Part shown: in pieces, positions 20,190-32,410 of the stretch
Layout: each line of letters begins with the position of its first letter
How positions within the stretch are numbered: the first letter of the stretch is position 1
Origin: Cydia pomonella
Taxonomy: Eukaryota > Arthropoda > Insecta > Lepidoptera > Tortricidae
DNA length: 64,000 nt
Assembly: GCF_033807575.1 (NCBI RefSeq)
Contig: NC_084720.1
Location: 16,561,570-16,625,569, forward strand
Reading direction: 5' to 3'
The notes under the pieces: generated by a model
The model's database searches: none
What the model was told of the DNA's origin: nothing
The model's input: the letters and a program-made list of their open reading frames with translations, nothing else
Program-made: the position numbers and the translations under genes

Positions 20190-21760
20190 TCACGGGCAAT
20201 ATAATGTACAGACTTAGTTCATGTGGGGTAAGAGAACATTTTTTTCCGTACATTTATATTTAAAAAAAAACATATTCCAAACATGTATATATATAGCATC
20301 ACAACGTTATTGAACTAGTATTTATACTCATATATTATACGTTATTGAATTATGTTGAAAGTTTTCTATTTCGCAAGACTTCAGAACCTTCGCTGTCAAT
20401 AAGATCACACAAAGCCCGACACGGGGGATCTTTGTGCATTTGTGAGATATACAGCTTTGTACGGCCCGTCAATAAGGTACCTGAAAAACGAAGGGAAAGG
20501 TCTCACAGGGAGAATATATTTGTCTTTTTTTTTCTGATGCCAGTTTTTTCATTCGCAAAATTTACCACTACATTTTTTCCCCAAAGCGTTTTAACAATTC
20601 GTAAATTTTCCTATTATATTTTTATTGTTCAATAGCTTACTTTCCTAATAGGTTTCCTTTCTAACCATTCGCATGATTTAAATAACTTTTATTATTATAA
20701 TATTTATTGTGGCAAGTACATTAAATCAATATCAGAAATAGCAACTTGAGAAAAACGATTTCCGGAAAATAGTAGCACCACCCCTCACAGGAAATGAGAT
20801 GTAGCTACACGCACAGCTATTTCTACATCGTATTTATTTTCAACTTTTATGTCTATAAAAATAGGTACAAATTTCTCTGTTTTTAAAAGTGGATTTGGCA
20901 GGTTTACACTCTTAGCCAACGATATAGTAAAGCGCTGATACGTATGAAAGCCTGTCCTTTCAATACTTTTGGTGTCAGAAAGTGACTGAATGAGGAGCAA
21001 TAGTATATGAGTCCCGATTCATATGTTAGTTTAATCAGACCATTTTTTGACGTTGTGCCGTTTGTACAAAATTGTTTCAGGTAAGAAAAACCACTAATAA
21101 TGTGTAATGCTAATACTAATGTACGTAGCTTAATTTTATATGGAAATATTCTACAATAACTATATCTAAATACAATATATACAGTTACTACTAAAAGAAA
21201 AAAAAATGAGTAGGAATATAACAGAATATAACAGATGTAGAAAGACCTATTACTAAGGAAAGCAACACGGCGTTGCCAATGTCCTGACAATTTTTCTTCG
21301 AGCATGTATGCAGAAATCCTGCTGTATGAGAGGACATGATTTGGACGACGTTTTTTAAAAAATCATTTTGCAACGATAAAACTATCAAAATAAACTAGTT
21401 AGGATAAACATTACTATCATGATTCCCAAGTTCCCATTACTGAGTCGTTGGATCTACATGCTCTTCCGTAGCGATATGATGGTTGCGCATCTAATGTGTA
21501 CCTATCGCGTTATGCCTTATTCTCGCACTTGGCTGTTAGAACTTGGAACATGACCACGATAACACGACTAAAGCGCAACCATCTCACGCACAGAGGTGAC
21601 GTGGGCGTTAAGAGGCGGGTATACTGACCGTAAATATTTAACGAGGCTAAGTATATGCTTTCAAAGGTGAATATGAAAATGGGGTATGTTGCGGCAGTGG
21701 ACTTTCGCTTATCCGATATCGGGAAAAAGTTTACATGAGATTATTCGTTGTTAAGCTGAA
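20190..21760. other. Intron stretch, nothing supported
   Basis: AT-rich intron. The - strand ORF at 21305-20904 is hydrophobic but lacks splice context and recognisable motifs; I treat it as chance. Confidence 0.4.
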
Positions 21761-21764
21761 CCAC

Positions 21765-22000
21765 TAAGTTGACCACAATCTCACCTGATGGTAAATGCCG
21801 ATGGAGACTAGGATGGAGCATGCTTATTACCTACAAGATATCTATTCACTCTCGTTTAAAAAGATCCGTGTTATATTGGACTGGGAATAGATTTGCAGGA
21901 AGTGAATTCCATTCCTTAGCCGTTCGCATGATAAAGCTGGATGCATAGCGTTTAGTGCGAATCAGTGGCAGTGTAACGACGTAAGGGTGAAACGCAAGTG
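21765..22000 (-). mobile_element. LINE fragment (RT C-terminal/3' region), degenerate
   Basis: TGAACCACTAAGTTGACCAC, ATGGAGCATGCTTATTACCT, ACAAGATATCTATTCACTCT and GGAAGTGAATTCCATTCCTT follow the order known from lepidopteran LINE copies on the opposite strand. The reading frame is broken several times. Confidence 0.5.
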
Positions 22001-22234
22001 CGCGTTATTTGAAACGATAAACTGCTTATTGTACCTCTATATTCATTCATGGTTGTACTTACAATACACAGTAATTCTGTACCGATTTCTCTCTTACTAC
22101 GTATCGTGTTGAACTAAAATTAATCAATTTGAGTTAGGTTTCACGCTCCATCTGCGATAAGAAATTTAGGTCAACTGATTGATTACAAGGGTTTTCATTC
22201 CTGTAAGTATACTGTACATAAACAGTCTGCACCA

Positions 22235-22310
22235 GAAGTTGTCAAGTGGGCGAGGTGTTTCAGTCAGTTTATTTTGAAACTGAACACAACTTTATTGTTA
22301 GAATAGGAAG
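22235..22310. repeat. Short dispersed repeat
   Basis: GTGGGCGAGGTGTTTCAGTC and AAACTGAACACAACTTTATT match 40455-40500 (CTGGTGAGATGTTCAAACTG, AACACAACGTTATTGTTAAG). Probably arms of a non-autonomous element. Confidence 0.5.
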
Positions 22311-22544
22311 CGTGTGTGAACTGTAGAGGGCAGCACAAGAGCCCCCTGTTAATAGGCGCGAAATGTAAATGTCAAGCTTAAGTTTCTAATTTACGCCACA
22401 ATATGGCAGAACTTACAACGGGCAAGGTAACGTCCCTGAACTGTAGGGGACAGCACCTGCTTTATTCGTTTCTGGCTTTGCTTCTGCTTTATGCTTTGCA
22501 CTGTTCTCGAGGTTAAGATTACATTATTAAAACTTACTGCCAAA

Positions 22545-22825
22545 ATCTTTAAACGTGCAACCTGTGGAGCAACTGCACCAAAAGAAACAGTGCTCTGCGT
22601 GTCCAGTTTAACAACGCCTTCAGGGGTTTGGTGGGGCTGCCCTGGCGCTGCAGCGCGTCGGCAATGTTCACTGAGTGGAGCACTGACGGCTTCCACGCAG
22701 TGCTGCGAAAAAGGGTGGCGTCCCTGTGGAACCGTGTGCGGGGCAGCATCATCACACTCCTGAAGGTGGTTGCGGATAGAGTAGATAACCCTCTTATCAC
22801 TCATTGGATGTCATGTATGTAATGT
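22545..22825 (+). pseudogene. LINE RT C-terminal fragment (NNAFR/CSASAMF family), copy 1
   Basis: The + frame reads VQFNNAFRGLVGLPWRCSAS, AMFTEWSTDGFHAVLRKRVA, SLWNRVRGSIITLLKVVADR and ends at a TAA after THWMSCM. The same block, read on the - strand at 58424-58137, gives VQYNNAFRAMLRWRCSASGM and FAENRVDDFYAIMRKR. It is the C-terminal tail of an insect LINE; clade uncertain. Confidence 0.75.
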
Positions 22826-22849
22826 ACGATGCAATGAGCACTATGCTTT

Positions 22850-22910
22850 TCACTAACGTAGGTATATATTATATATACCTACGTATTATATATATACCTA
22901 TAATTTTTCG
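22850..22910. repeat. AT-rich palindrome
   Basis: ACGTAGGTATATATTATATA and TATATATACCTACGT form a self-complementary stretch that would extrude as a hairpin. Confidence 0.65.
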
Positions 22911-23178
22911 TAAGTTTCCATAAATTACCGCAAAATTCTCATAAATAGCAGGGAAGCTTCCTTAGTAATTTATTTTACTAACATAATGTTGTAATCAAAC
23001 ATGGATACCTGGAGTCTGATACCTGGATGGATACCTAGTGGTGGTATTTTAATTTTTTCATTTTTAACGTGAACTGTCAATGCTAAGTTTATATTTAGGC
23101 CACAAGATGGCAGACCCTCCTACGCGCACGGACCCTATTAATACATATATGCGTGTCGTACAGATTATTTCGAACACA

Positions 23179-23442
23179 TTAAGGTGGTTCGCTTTCCATA
23201 CAAAAAACAATTGCGTTTTATGTAGTCATTACACAATATTACTACATAAATATATGCGCATCTATCTACTTTCACACAGAAATCACGCATAAACGTTATA
23301 TTTTTTATCAATATAACACCAAAATAACGTTTTTTGCGTTATATTCGAAAGTAGATAGATGCGCTCATATGTATGTAGTAATAGTGTGTCATGACCTCAT
23401 AAAATGCCTTTGTTTTTTGTATGGAAAGCGAACCACCTTAAC
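23179..23442. repeat. Palindromic MITE, about 260 bp
   Basis: Left arm TTAAGGTGGTTCGCTTTCCA then TACAAAAAACA is matched by TGTTTTTTGTATGGAAAGCG then AACCACCTTAA. The centre is also symmetric (GCGCATCTATCTACTTTC / GAAAGTAGATAGATGCGC). No coding content. Confidence 0.9.
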
Positions 23443-23897
23443 CGCTTTGCTACTTCTGCGGACCATATTTTCTCCTACATTTTTTGTTCTGCTTGCTGTT
23501 AATCTATTGCATTTCTTAAATTACATATTCCATTTTCATTGCTATTTATTTATATACTTTACATACTCTTTATTTGTACGCGATGTTTCGACCCTTCGGC
23601 AATACGTATTTTTTGTGGGAATCTTTCAATTAATTAGTATAATTTTAGACTCAATTAAATTAATCCATTTCTACATCACAGATAATAAATATACTGGTAT
23701 CGTTGCATTAGCTTCACATTTGACATTTCAACCTGTTATTTCTGTCTCTCGGAATAAGAATAGTCCTCGCTCCAATATACAGACTATTAACATACAAATG
23801 GAAGATCTGACACACAATTCACAGTTAAGGTGCCGTAGGTTCAGCTAGCAGGGTTTTTGAAAAATCGTATTTAGGCCTTTGGTAGATATTCAATTAG

Positions 23898-24120
23898 GAC
23901 ATTATTACACAAATTGACTAAGTCCCGCAGTAAGCTCAATAAGGCTTGTGTTGTAGTATATAATTATAATTACTTAAATACATAGACAACACCCATGACT
24001 CAGAAACAAATATCCGTGTTCATCAGACAATTATATGCTCTTATTTGAACCCGGGACCATCAGCTTCATAGGCAGGGTCACTACCCACCCACTAGGCCAG
24101 ACCGGTCGTCAAATATTGTA
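23898..24120 (-). mobile_element. tRNA-derived SINE (family 2)
   Basis: The - strand head GACCGGTCTGGCCTAGTGGG, the B box GGTCCCGGGTTCAAATAAGA and the body match the family; the right end CAATTTGTGTAATAATGTCC equals that of the 26008-26262 copy. Confidence 0.85.
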
Positions 24121-24124
24121 ATCA

Positions 24125-25210
24125 AATTGTAAACGTTTATTGCAGACACACTCCATAATATACATAGCAAATTACAAATACAATTTGAATATAAAGATAT
24201 ACATTAGTCAAATATTAATAGCAATCTTAAGCTCTTCTCCAGTAACATCATCGATTCGAAACCTGATTTATTGACTTTTGCTGATTTGTTAAATATGCAC
24301 CAAAGCTAAAAAATACGAAAATTGTTTCAAAATGCGAAGTTTTATTTTTGATCGATCTCATCGATTAATCTTATTTGTTAAAACTTACAAAAAAACACGA
24401 TATCCTCGATCCCGAGCACGCACAGCCATCTTGCTCGCGCTTACACTCAATGAGAGTGAGAGAAGAACCTGAACTCTCGGCGCCTTAACTAACGTTTGAT
24501 TAATAACAGTGCATAATATCTCTATTATGATTGACACTGTAAATTGACTATTCTTGAACCTTAATGCGACGAGATAAGGACTACTAATAGACAGTTCAGT
24601 ATTATTGTTCGTCTATTATCTTTCCGACGCTGACTCGTTTTACTTGCATGCTTTTATGACATAATATAGATAATAGTATCACGGGTTACCGGGGGTCACT
24701 GGTAATGACTATTATAGTTGATAGACGTTAGCACCTAATATAGGATACTTGGGAGGAATCCGAAGAGTTATAATCATGTAGGGCCAAAAAGTTAAAAATG
24801 TCGTATAAAGATATATTTTATTTTTTTGTACATGACTTGTTCCAAAGTCAATTTCGCCAATGCCGAGGAATTGAGAATTTTAGGGGGAAGATCCTAAAAT
24901 GAGTGGAATATGGACAACTGCAGCTTAGGCGAAAAATCCTACACAAAAATCTCTAAAATAGAGGTTTTGTACTCGACTATTTCCTCCAAAACTTAACCAA
25001 TCGTAACGAATTTTGCCGGACTGTTCTGCTTTTTAGGCTAATTGATATCAGTTTTAAATACCATATTTAGTCTATTAGACCGTTTTTAGCTTAAGCGCTT
25101 AAAAAACAACAATATCAAACAAGCAAAATCATTGCAGAGGGCCAAAAATCACGGAAGGAAAAGCAGAATACGTTTGTATGGACAAATGACCACGTCTTTT
25201 ACTTCACGAT
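24125..25210. other. Intron stretch with faint repeat similarity
   Basis: TTCCTCCAAAACTTAACCAA near 24980 is a word I associate with lepidopteran repeats, but no boundaries can be set. Confidence 0.35.
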
Positions 25211-25215
25211 GTGCA

Positions 25216-25658
25216 CTTAAGAGGCTGTCAATACCTAAAGCGCGCACACTGTCTATTTGTATCGGAGTAAATGAGATAGCACTGTCGCATGTTACTGGGC
25301 CTGGGCAAGGGAATAATAAGAAAAATATTTAAATAAAAAAAAGTGGATTATTAGTGTAATATTTTACTCAATAGCGGTTTAGATATAAATGTTTTGAAAT
25401 TGTGATTTTAATTGCAGACCCATAAGTCAAAACAATAAAGACATAGAACTGTTTAATTGTGATTTTAAGACCAATCTTTGCTATTATTTTCTATCGAGCC
25501 GATTTCGTTCAATCATGTATCGAGTATAACCACGGTCTTTGAAATATAATGAATGTGAACATATATTTTTCTTACTTGACTAAAACAAATAGTCTTTCTT
25601 AAAAAACTGTTTAAGTAACATCAATTTCAAGGACATTGGGTGTTGACAGCCTCTTAAG
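25216..25658. repeat. MITE with inverted ends, about 440 bp
   Basis: CTTAAGAGGCTGTCAATACC at the left and GGTGTTGACAGCCTCTTAAG at the right are inverted copies. The interior has no RT or transposase similarity. Confidence 0.75.
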
Positions 25659-25706
25659 CCTATTCGCCAATTCATACCATCCACACCGCCTACGTAAATA
25701 TGGTAG

Positions 25707-25841
25707 TGGTCTGCGCGCCTACCGAGAAACATGAAAATCTAAATTTCGTTATCTGCCTCCCTATCGCTCTTCTATATTCTGCGATAGATAGAGAGAGAGA
25801 GAGATAACGAAATTTCGATTTCCGTTTTCCGCAGTAGACCC
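25707..25841. repeat. Palindromic MITE with (GA)n
   Basis: Left GTGGTCTGCG ... AATTTCGTTATCTGCCTCCC pairs with AGATAACGAAATTTCGATTT ... CCGCAGTAGACC. A short (GA)n run at 25789-25804 sits inside the right arm. Confidence 0.75.
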
Positions 25842-26007
25842 TCTGGGGACACATCTTTACACGTGTAGGTACCTGAGATGTGCGTAGCGTGATTGATGAT
25901 GATGATGCTTGTCCGATGCTGCGATTGAGCTAATGCGAATGCCAGTTTACAAGCGTTTCGTGGAATCCATTATTTGTGCTGTATGTTGCAAAACGGAACA
26001 TATTTGA

Positions 26008-26262
26008 CGACCTGTTTGGCCTCGTGGGTAGTGACCCTGCCTATGAAGCCGATGGTCCCGGGTTCAAATCCTGGTAAGGGCATTTATTCGTGTGATGAGC
26101 ATGGATATTTGTTCCTGAGTCATGGGTGTTTTCTATGTATTTAAGTATTCATAATTATTTATATATTATATATATCGTTGTCTAAGTACCCTCAACACAA
26201 GCCTTATTGAGCTTACTGTGGGACTTAGTCAATTTGTGTAATAATGTCCTATAATATTTATT
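26008..26262 (+). mobile_element. tRNA-derived SINE (family 2), best-preserved copy
   Basis: TTTGGCCTCGTGGGTAGTGA, then GCCGATGGTCCCGGGTTCAA (B box), CATTTATTCGTGTGATGAGC, GGGTGTTTTCTATGTATTTA, AGCCTTATTGAGCTTACTGT and the end TTGTGTAATAATGTCC. It lies 400 bp beyond the ELOVL pseudo-exon. Confidence 0.88.
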
Positions 26263-26662
26263 TATTCGCTTTAGATAAGCTCTTATGAGTCAGGATTACG
26301 TTTTTACCACTCTCGATTTGTTACGGTTATTAAGAACTTTAATAAATAAAATAGGTTCAGGATCCCATCATCAGATCCTGACCCAATGACAATGGGACCA
26401 AATCGGTCTAGCCGTCTTCTAGCCTCCTAATCTACTCGACAAGTTCAAAACGGTGAAAAATAGAGATCACTACTCCTGAAAATACGTGTGATACCTCATT
26501 GAATACGAAATGATGCATAGAAAAATGTATTCGAAGCGTTTAATAGCACACAAAACCTTTCATAAGTTATAGACAAAAAGACGGAAATAAGAAGATATTT
26601 CCTTTTTCGCCAATATTATCTTTAAAGTATTACCTTTTTGAGATATTGGCGATTTCCCCCCC

Positions 26663-26775
26663 CCAGTAACACCAGCGTTAGCGATAATTTGCACCATGAT
26701 ATACCACTAGATTATGCTCCGCAGTTCATAAGGCGGACAGTTCTTCGTGTAAGTCGGTTTTTATGATATTTATAG
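26663..26775 (-). pseudogene. Decayed duplicate of the ELOVL exon (pseudo-exon)
   Basis: About 105 bases match the 3' half of exon 26999-26809 at an offset of 150 bp. The aligned frame still reads YTKNCPPYELRSII, then a TAG where the true exon has Lys, then WYIMVQIIANAGVTG. The donor is destroyed: a run of G replaces GG|GTAAGT. It cannot function as an exon. It is present only once and lies on the downstream side in gene orientation. Confidence 0.88.
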
Positions 26776-26808
26776 CTAAGTAAATGATGATAAAGAGGAA
26801 ATACTTAC

Positions 26809-26999
26809 CCCCCAAGTAACAACAGCGTTAGCGATAATTTGCACCACGTTGTACCATTTGATTATGCTTCGCAGTTCATAAGGCGGCCGGTTCTTCATGT
26901 AAGCAGGTAATATGATCTTGATGACGGCCAGGTAGCTGGTGATGATGAATAAGAGAGGCCATGGTGAGCCCATGAGCGGCCAGTCTAGGACGCGGGGAT
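26809..26999 (-). CDS. ELOVL exon (first visible): DPRVxDWPLM block and first membrane span
   Basis: 191 bases, starts with two bases of a split Asp codon after a TTTTCAG acceptor and ends in phase 0 at TGGGG|GTAAGT. Product: DPRVLDWPLMGSPWPLLF, a hydrophobic segment, MKNRPPYELRSIIKWYN, VVQIIANAVVTWG. DPRVxDWPLMxSPWP and MxxRPPxELR are hallmarks of insect ELOVLs. A decayed duplicate lies 150 bp further along the gene (26663-26775). Confidence 0.95.
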
Positions 27000-27106
27000 C
27001 TGAAAAGAGAATTTTGGTATATTAAACTTATATTGTCTTTGGTGTAAACCAACATGGCGATAGTCATTTGTCACCGTCGACGTGTCAGTACTCGTAGTAC
27101 AACTTA

Positions 27107-27240
27107 CGAGCTTGTTTGGCTTGAAAGAAGCTCGTATCAACAAATATTTCGGAACTTCTGTACGAAATAATCCCAGGCAGGCAGAAATGAGCCATGGCAA
27201 AATTCCAGGACAACGCGAGGAACATGATCTCATCTGTACT
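27107..27240 (+). mobile_element. Eroded SINE family 1 fragment
   Basis: GAAGCTCGTATCAACAAATA, TTTCGGAACTTCTGTACGAA, ATGAGCCATGGCAAAATTCC and AGGACAACGCGAGGAA are decayed versions of family 1 words (GGCTCGTACCAATGAG, TTTTTCGGAACTT, GCCGTGGCAAAATACCGGGA). It has lost the tRNA head. Confidence 0.6.
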
Positions 27241-27363
27241 GTCCAAAGAAGGAAGACTTTCAAATCAGACTTGTTGTGTGGGGAGCAAATGCATCCTTAC
27301 CTTGTTGAGATACCGGACGCGTGGGTAAATACATAATATAAATTTATTTATTTAATTAACAAA

Positions 27364-27625
27364 CATACATTTACAGTACATATGGTGCTACTTTACCGCA
27401 CTAGTGCGAAAATTAGCATATTACGTTACTATGTCCAACATTTAAAGGTCCATATGTACTGTAAAACGTTGTACGATACATGTGCGAATAGGTAATTCGC
27501 AACTCGTGTCGATTTAAAACGCTCCCTTCGGTTGTGTTTTAATTTATCGCCACTGGTTTCGAATTTACTATTCTTCGCACTTGTATCGTAATGTACTATT
27601 ACAGCACATTGCCTAACATGGAAGC
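27364..27625. repeat. Non-autonomous element(s) with inverted ends
   Basis: TTTACAGTACATATGGTGCT at 27370-27389 is inverted at 27449-27470 (GGTCCATATGTACTGTAAAA). The following sequence to about 27625 (CGCTCCCTTCGGTTGTGTTT, ACTATTCTTCGCACTTGTAT) belongs to a common lepidopteran repeat but its exact end is unclear. Confidence 0.55.
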
Positions 27626-27629
27626 AAAA

Positions 27630-30600
27630 ATATAAAATGACATTAGAATTTATAAACGTTAAATAAATATTTGGTCATAATCACAAATGTCAAACGTATA
27701 TTTTTTTTGCAAAGCGAATAGATGACACTGACATTTCAGCAATCTAAATATCGTAACAGCTTTTACACTTAAACGGTCAAGAAACAAACGATGGTCGTAA
27801 ACAATAGCAGAGCGAAGCTTGATGACCTGACATGATGCTGACGGATTGACGCGATCCGTCAGTTATGAATGAGTTTCGAAAAAGATCGGATCGCGTTCAT
27901 TGTCCACTTCTGTTAACTGTTGCTAGTGATTGCAGAAACAATCTGTTTTAATTGTATTACGTATTCGGAATGTAGAAGTTGTTGCGTTATATCTAGTTCA
28001 CTGCAGTATATTGGGGGGTTATGTTTTACGGATGTGCAAGTGGAAATTTGGAAACGTTGTATTTTTTTTTAATGGCGATAGTTTTTACTCGCTTTGTTTC
28101 AGTCACGGAGGCTGAAGTTTTTACTAATATCTAAACACGGCTCTTTTGTCAAGGCGTTGTACTTGTTCAGAAATATATATAACAAAATAAGTGTTACGTG
28201 AACAAATTTTTGTACGGCACACTAAAAACGATCCATCATTTTAATTTGACGTGTATTAAGATTCCACAGATCTTCCAATATACTTTTTTCTCTTACACAA
28301 CAGTGAACGTAAACCACAAAAAAGAAGATCATAAACATTTAACAGGAAACATATTGCACAAAAAAACTCCTATTGCACTTAATTCTTGAGGCGACATGCA
28401 GCCATCATTCATATTATTCACGCATTCAATCAGAATGTCTTATTTGTAATCGTATTAATGCGTCTTATCTCAGATCTGACTCTAAAAAATTGAATTGTTT
28501 ACGACATTGTGAAGATGTTGCCACACGGTGAAAGGAATTTGCATCAGAATATATTAGCGCAGAAGTTAGTCTGCCTGTAGGTGATTTAACAGAAACTAGG
28601 GAGATTTTGAACGTGTGTTGTCACCGTTCTATTGCTTCATCATGCTTCATTATATTATGATAACATTAGGATTCGTAACAAATAACGTCTAATTCGTAAT
28701 CCTATTATACTATAACTATTAACGCCCGATATTAATTATGGCATTTGCATTTTCAAATTTTGAATGAACTTATTTATGTAAAGCAATATGTACAAAAATA
28801 TATAGTCCTCTCACTGTCTCTTACGATAATGTCTTACCAGACGAAGTGTATATAAATTTATGATACACTTTTATTGTTTTTCAAAATAACAGCCTTGACA
28901 GAGTCGCAGTTAAGCGAGTTTTAAAAGTATTTTTCATTGTACTAACGATTTATGTGGGTGCCGTTCAATTTTAATACAAACTTTTAGCATAATTTCATTT
29001 AACTACTATTGAAACTCATAATAAACATTATGTATAAAAACAAAACATATAAAGTTGTTAGTCATACTAATTTAATGACAGAATGCTCTATCATCATAAA
29101 AACATTATTCATAACAATCCTTAGGAATAATTTTACTTGTTATAACATACATTTCGTATAATAATTAAAATATAGTACTAAATTTTAACGAATGGTGACA
29201 TAGTGTTCTATGATAAATATACTTGGTGTCAATCAAACTATTAAATTATACAACAATCTACCTATTCAACTTTAAAGCTGGTCGCCGTTAGGTACGACGA
29301 CGAGCGAAGCGAGGAGGAGTGTTAGATAGAACTGCGACCATATGGGGAGAACCATATGTCTTGGAAATTGTATTTAGCTTGTTCATTTTCACTAGGCGTT
29401 TATATGAAGTTTATCTGAATCCTTTAGGAACCACAAAGGTTCCAACTCACACTGGCCGCTGCTTTGCGGTAAAATATATGTCGACAGACGTAAAGTACGG
29501 ATGTAGGTAAGTTTGACGCTTAGAAAAATCGATTATGTTCCATGCAAATATAATGTTTTATGTTTTTTTATTAATTAGTAATTCAGTGTTGTTAAACTTT
29601 CAGCAAACTCAATCAAATAAAGTTTATGAACGATTTCCCGTGGTTTGATTGTGAAACCACACCTTCAACATTATGCTGTTGGTTTTCATGAATAAAAAAC
29701 GTTCTGAGTATAAAATAGTATACAGAGTGAACATTATACTGGTTGCCTGTTATGCAAATACATTACTATGCTACTAAACTATAATTACTTTCGAAATTAT
29801 GCAATTCGTTTTTATTGTATTTGTTTTTATACCAAATCATAATTTCTGCATATCAAAATTATGCAATTCAAATTATGAAAAATGAAATTTCGCAAATTGT
29901 TATTATTAAAAACATTACACACCCATAAGAATCTAAATTTGAAATGGCGCCGACAGATCCATATTTCTACACAACATATACTCGTGGCCTCTTACAGTGT
30001 AATGTACCTTATATCTTGCTTGCTTAGGAGTCAAACTTCTGTGTCATTATTTAATGCGCATCTGATCTGGTTAACGGACTTAAGCCCGGAAACCGCAAGT
30101 GCCTAGATTTTGTAAGACGATTAATCTAGACCTAAAATATGACTAGGTTTCATTGCAAAACAGAGAAAGGCGTGTCAGCATTTGTTGATAAAGTACGTTT
30201 TCTACCTCGTTTGTATTCAGCCTACGATGTTAGCCTGCCTACATGTTCCGTGTAGTGTTTGAAAGTAAGACCTGAGCCTGATAGCGTAAAGTACAGTCGG
30301 TTGGTGCATTAGATCTAACTCTGGGGCTATTACCCGTGTGGTGATAAAACAACGATTTCAAGGTGTTATTATATACTTCGCAGGTATAATGGTATATCAC
30401 TAAATTAAATTATATTTGCTTATAATCATTTTTTTAATAATTTTAAAATAGCGGTAAATTCAGTCTGTCCAATACAATATTGAAAATGTTAGAAGTTATT
30501 TGGTTGGTTTCTACAGCAGGCTTATATCAGTCACTAGGTACCAGGGGCGGCGGGTCCATACAACGTTCCCACCGGCTTGCCTAAAATTGTGGTTATACAC

Positions 30601-30820
30601 TAACTGCAAAAGGTCGCGCCCAAGGACACACCTAGCGCACGCCTCACTTTAATCATGAAAAAAAAGTACATAATGTTAAGGTGTTTTTTTGTTCCGAGTT
30701 GCCTAGCCAGAATTTTCACGCGCCGCTACTGCTAGGTACTATGATTTACCTATACTTTTTGTTAATCGACTTGAGGATTATTGTTATCGGCTTGATTGGC
30801 TATGTGTGAAGAAAATTCAA
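27630..30820. other. Intron stretch of about 3 kb, nothing supported
   Basis: No exon or repeat family with clear boundaries. A partial MITE family A arm may be at 28133-28185 (CTTTTGTCAAGGCGTTGTAC). A small perfect hairpin TGACGGAT...ATCCGTCA lies at 27839-27861. Confidence 0.4.
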
Positions 30821-30823
30821 CAT

Positions 30824-31122
30824 ACTCAAAGATACTTTGAAATAGAGGTGGATTATCAAAGAAAGCTTTGTAGCCACAGAAAAGTTACTGCCATCTTTCG
30901 ACTTATGATTAAAACTTTTAGAATGCCATTTGACTTTGATCCTTATTATTTCATTGATATGTGTTAAATTTGTAAAATATCAAATAGTGGCGCCATCTAA
31001 TAGAGCATAGGCAAAAGGTATGGGGCGGCATCGTTTCGAAAGATGGCAGCAAATTTACTGTGGCTACAAAGTTTACTTTGACAATCATCAGATCCACCTC
31101 TATTCCAAATTCTCTTCGATAT
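30824..31122. repeat. Palindromic MITE family B, copy 1
   Basis: TTTGAAATAGAGGTGGATTA ... TTTGTAGCCACAG pairs with CTGTGGCTACAAAGTTTACT ... CCACCTCTATTCCAAA. Inner words TTACTGCCATCTTTCGA and CGAAAGATGGCAGCAAATTT are also inverted. A second copy is at 43638-43842. Confidence 0.88.
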
Positions 31123-31124
31123 GC

Positions 31125-32075
31125 TCGTACTTGCCCCTAATGACTATACTTTTGAAAAGTAGAATCTCTCTACGCTCTAGTATTTTTGTTTCCTGTACTA
31201 AAATGCATAAGCATAAGTATTTGACGCGGACTGTACAGTACAATATCCGTTTATTCATAATGCCTCGACATTTGTACTGATATTACGAAAATGGTAATAG
31301 CCTGAATGCAGATGGAATTACTTATATAATTGCTCTTTGAGGATGCCGACACCACTCCACTGCAGCCGCGGGGGTCCCTCTTTTCAATTTGATGCAATTA
31401 TGTAGTTTTGTGTGAAACGAACGATATAATAAGTCAAATGTCCAATTATTTCAAAATGGTTGACGACTTTGATAGAAACGTTTTTTTTTTCATTCCATAG
31501 GACAAAAATACACATCTTCGTAGCTTAGAATATCTCACTATAATATACACAAATAACAACTATTTATTTTGTTATGTTATAAATATAAAGAGATAAATTT
31601 TAATATCGATGAGTTTCATTATGTAAAACGGAATACTTATCGACCGAATCGATTCCGCTCGTTTCAAATCGTTTTAGTCGCGTCCAGTGGAGAATGTATG
31701 TTTACTTCAAAATATAAATCATCACTTTGCAGATTTAATCCAGAATTGTGAAAAATCGTTTCTAATTAGCATTGTCACAACCCTATAATTTCTTTTTACC
31801 ATGTGTCAGCCTACCCTTCGAGTTTGAAAAATACTATAGAAGAGTATACAGTGGATAAGGCTTAGATCGACTCGACTCGACTCGACTTAGAAAACTCACA
31901 TGCGATTTTACCGCCATATTATGCTCAGACGACCTAACCAAGATAACAATCGTAAATTGACAAACGCCGCACGATGAAAAAAAAACAAAAACATATTGGG
32001 GTGGGATGCTACGAAAAGTCGTGATTATTTGCATACATTATTTAAATTTCGAATGGCGTTGTCAAGCTGCGCGCA
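31125..32075. other. Intron stretch, nothing supported
   Basis: Only a short (GACTC)n run at 31868-31884 stands out. Confidence 0.45.
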
Positions 32076-32086
32076 GTACAGTTGAG

Positions 32087-32399
32087 TAGCTCATCTTCCT
32101 TGCGTTGTCCCGGTATTTTGCCACAGCTCATGGGAGCCTGGGGTGCGCTTTGCAACGAATCCCAAGAATTGGCGTAGGCATTAGTTTTTACGAAAGCAAC
32201 TGCCATCTGACCTTCCAAGCCAAGGTCACCTAAGTCTTATTGGGATTAGTCCGGTTTCCTCACGATGTTTTCATTCACTGAAAAGCGACTGGTAATTATT
32301 AAATGATCTCTTTGGTACGAGCCGGGGTTTGAACCCGTGACCTCCGGATTGCAAGTCGCACGCTCTTACTGCTAGGCCACCAGCGCTTCCATCAATTAG
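32087..32399 (-). mobile_element. tRNA-derived SINE (family 1) with 11-bp target duplication
   Basis: The - strand head AAGCGCTGGTGGCCTAGCAG, B box GGTCACGGGTTCAAACCCCG and body match family 1; the tail is at the left. Perfect direct repeats GTACAGTTGAG flank it at 32076-32086 and 32400-32410, so it inserted as one unit and recently enough to keep its target duplication. Confidence 0.92.
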
Positions 32400-32410
32400 G
32401 TACAGTTGAG

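Larger units (their letters stand above)
3560..26999 (-). other. ELOVL fatty-acid elongase gene nested antisense in ORP9 intron 1 (5' exon not found)
   Basis: Four - strand exons (26999-26809, 16183-15940, 5476-5334, 3754-3560) join with matching phases into 257 residues plus stop. They form the body of an ELOVL condensing enzyme, which in the ER membrane joins malonyl-CoA to a long acyl-CoA. Seen: DPRVLDWPLM at the N side, MKNRPPYEL, YHFGC, KLLELLET, the catalytic box HVYHH, HVIMYLYY, several hydrophobic spans and a C-terminal KKSE. The length fits the family (about 270-300) with one short N-terminal exon missing; that exon must end with one base, G, of the Asp codon. The ELOVL subtype (1/7-like) is inference. 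All visible exons lie within ORP9 intron 1. Confidence 0.93.

Noticed and set aside
22391..22804. 137-codon - strand ORF over the 22.5-22.8 kb region.
   Set aside because: It is the antisense shadow of the + strand LINE RT fragment at 22545-22825, which carries the recognisable protein motifs.
23369..23848. 159-codon + strand ORF with hydrophobic stretches.
   Set aside because: It begins inside the right arm of a palindromic MITE and is very rich in Phe/Leu/Ile from T-rich DNA; no motif, no splice context.
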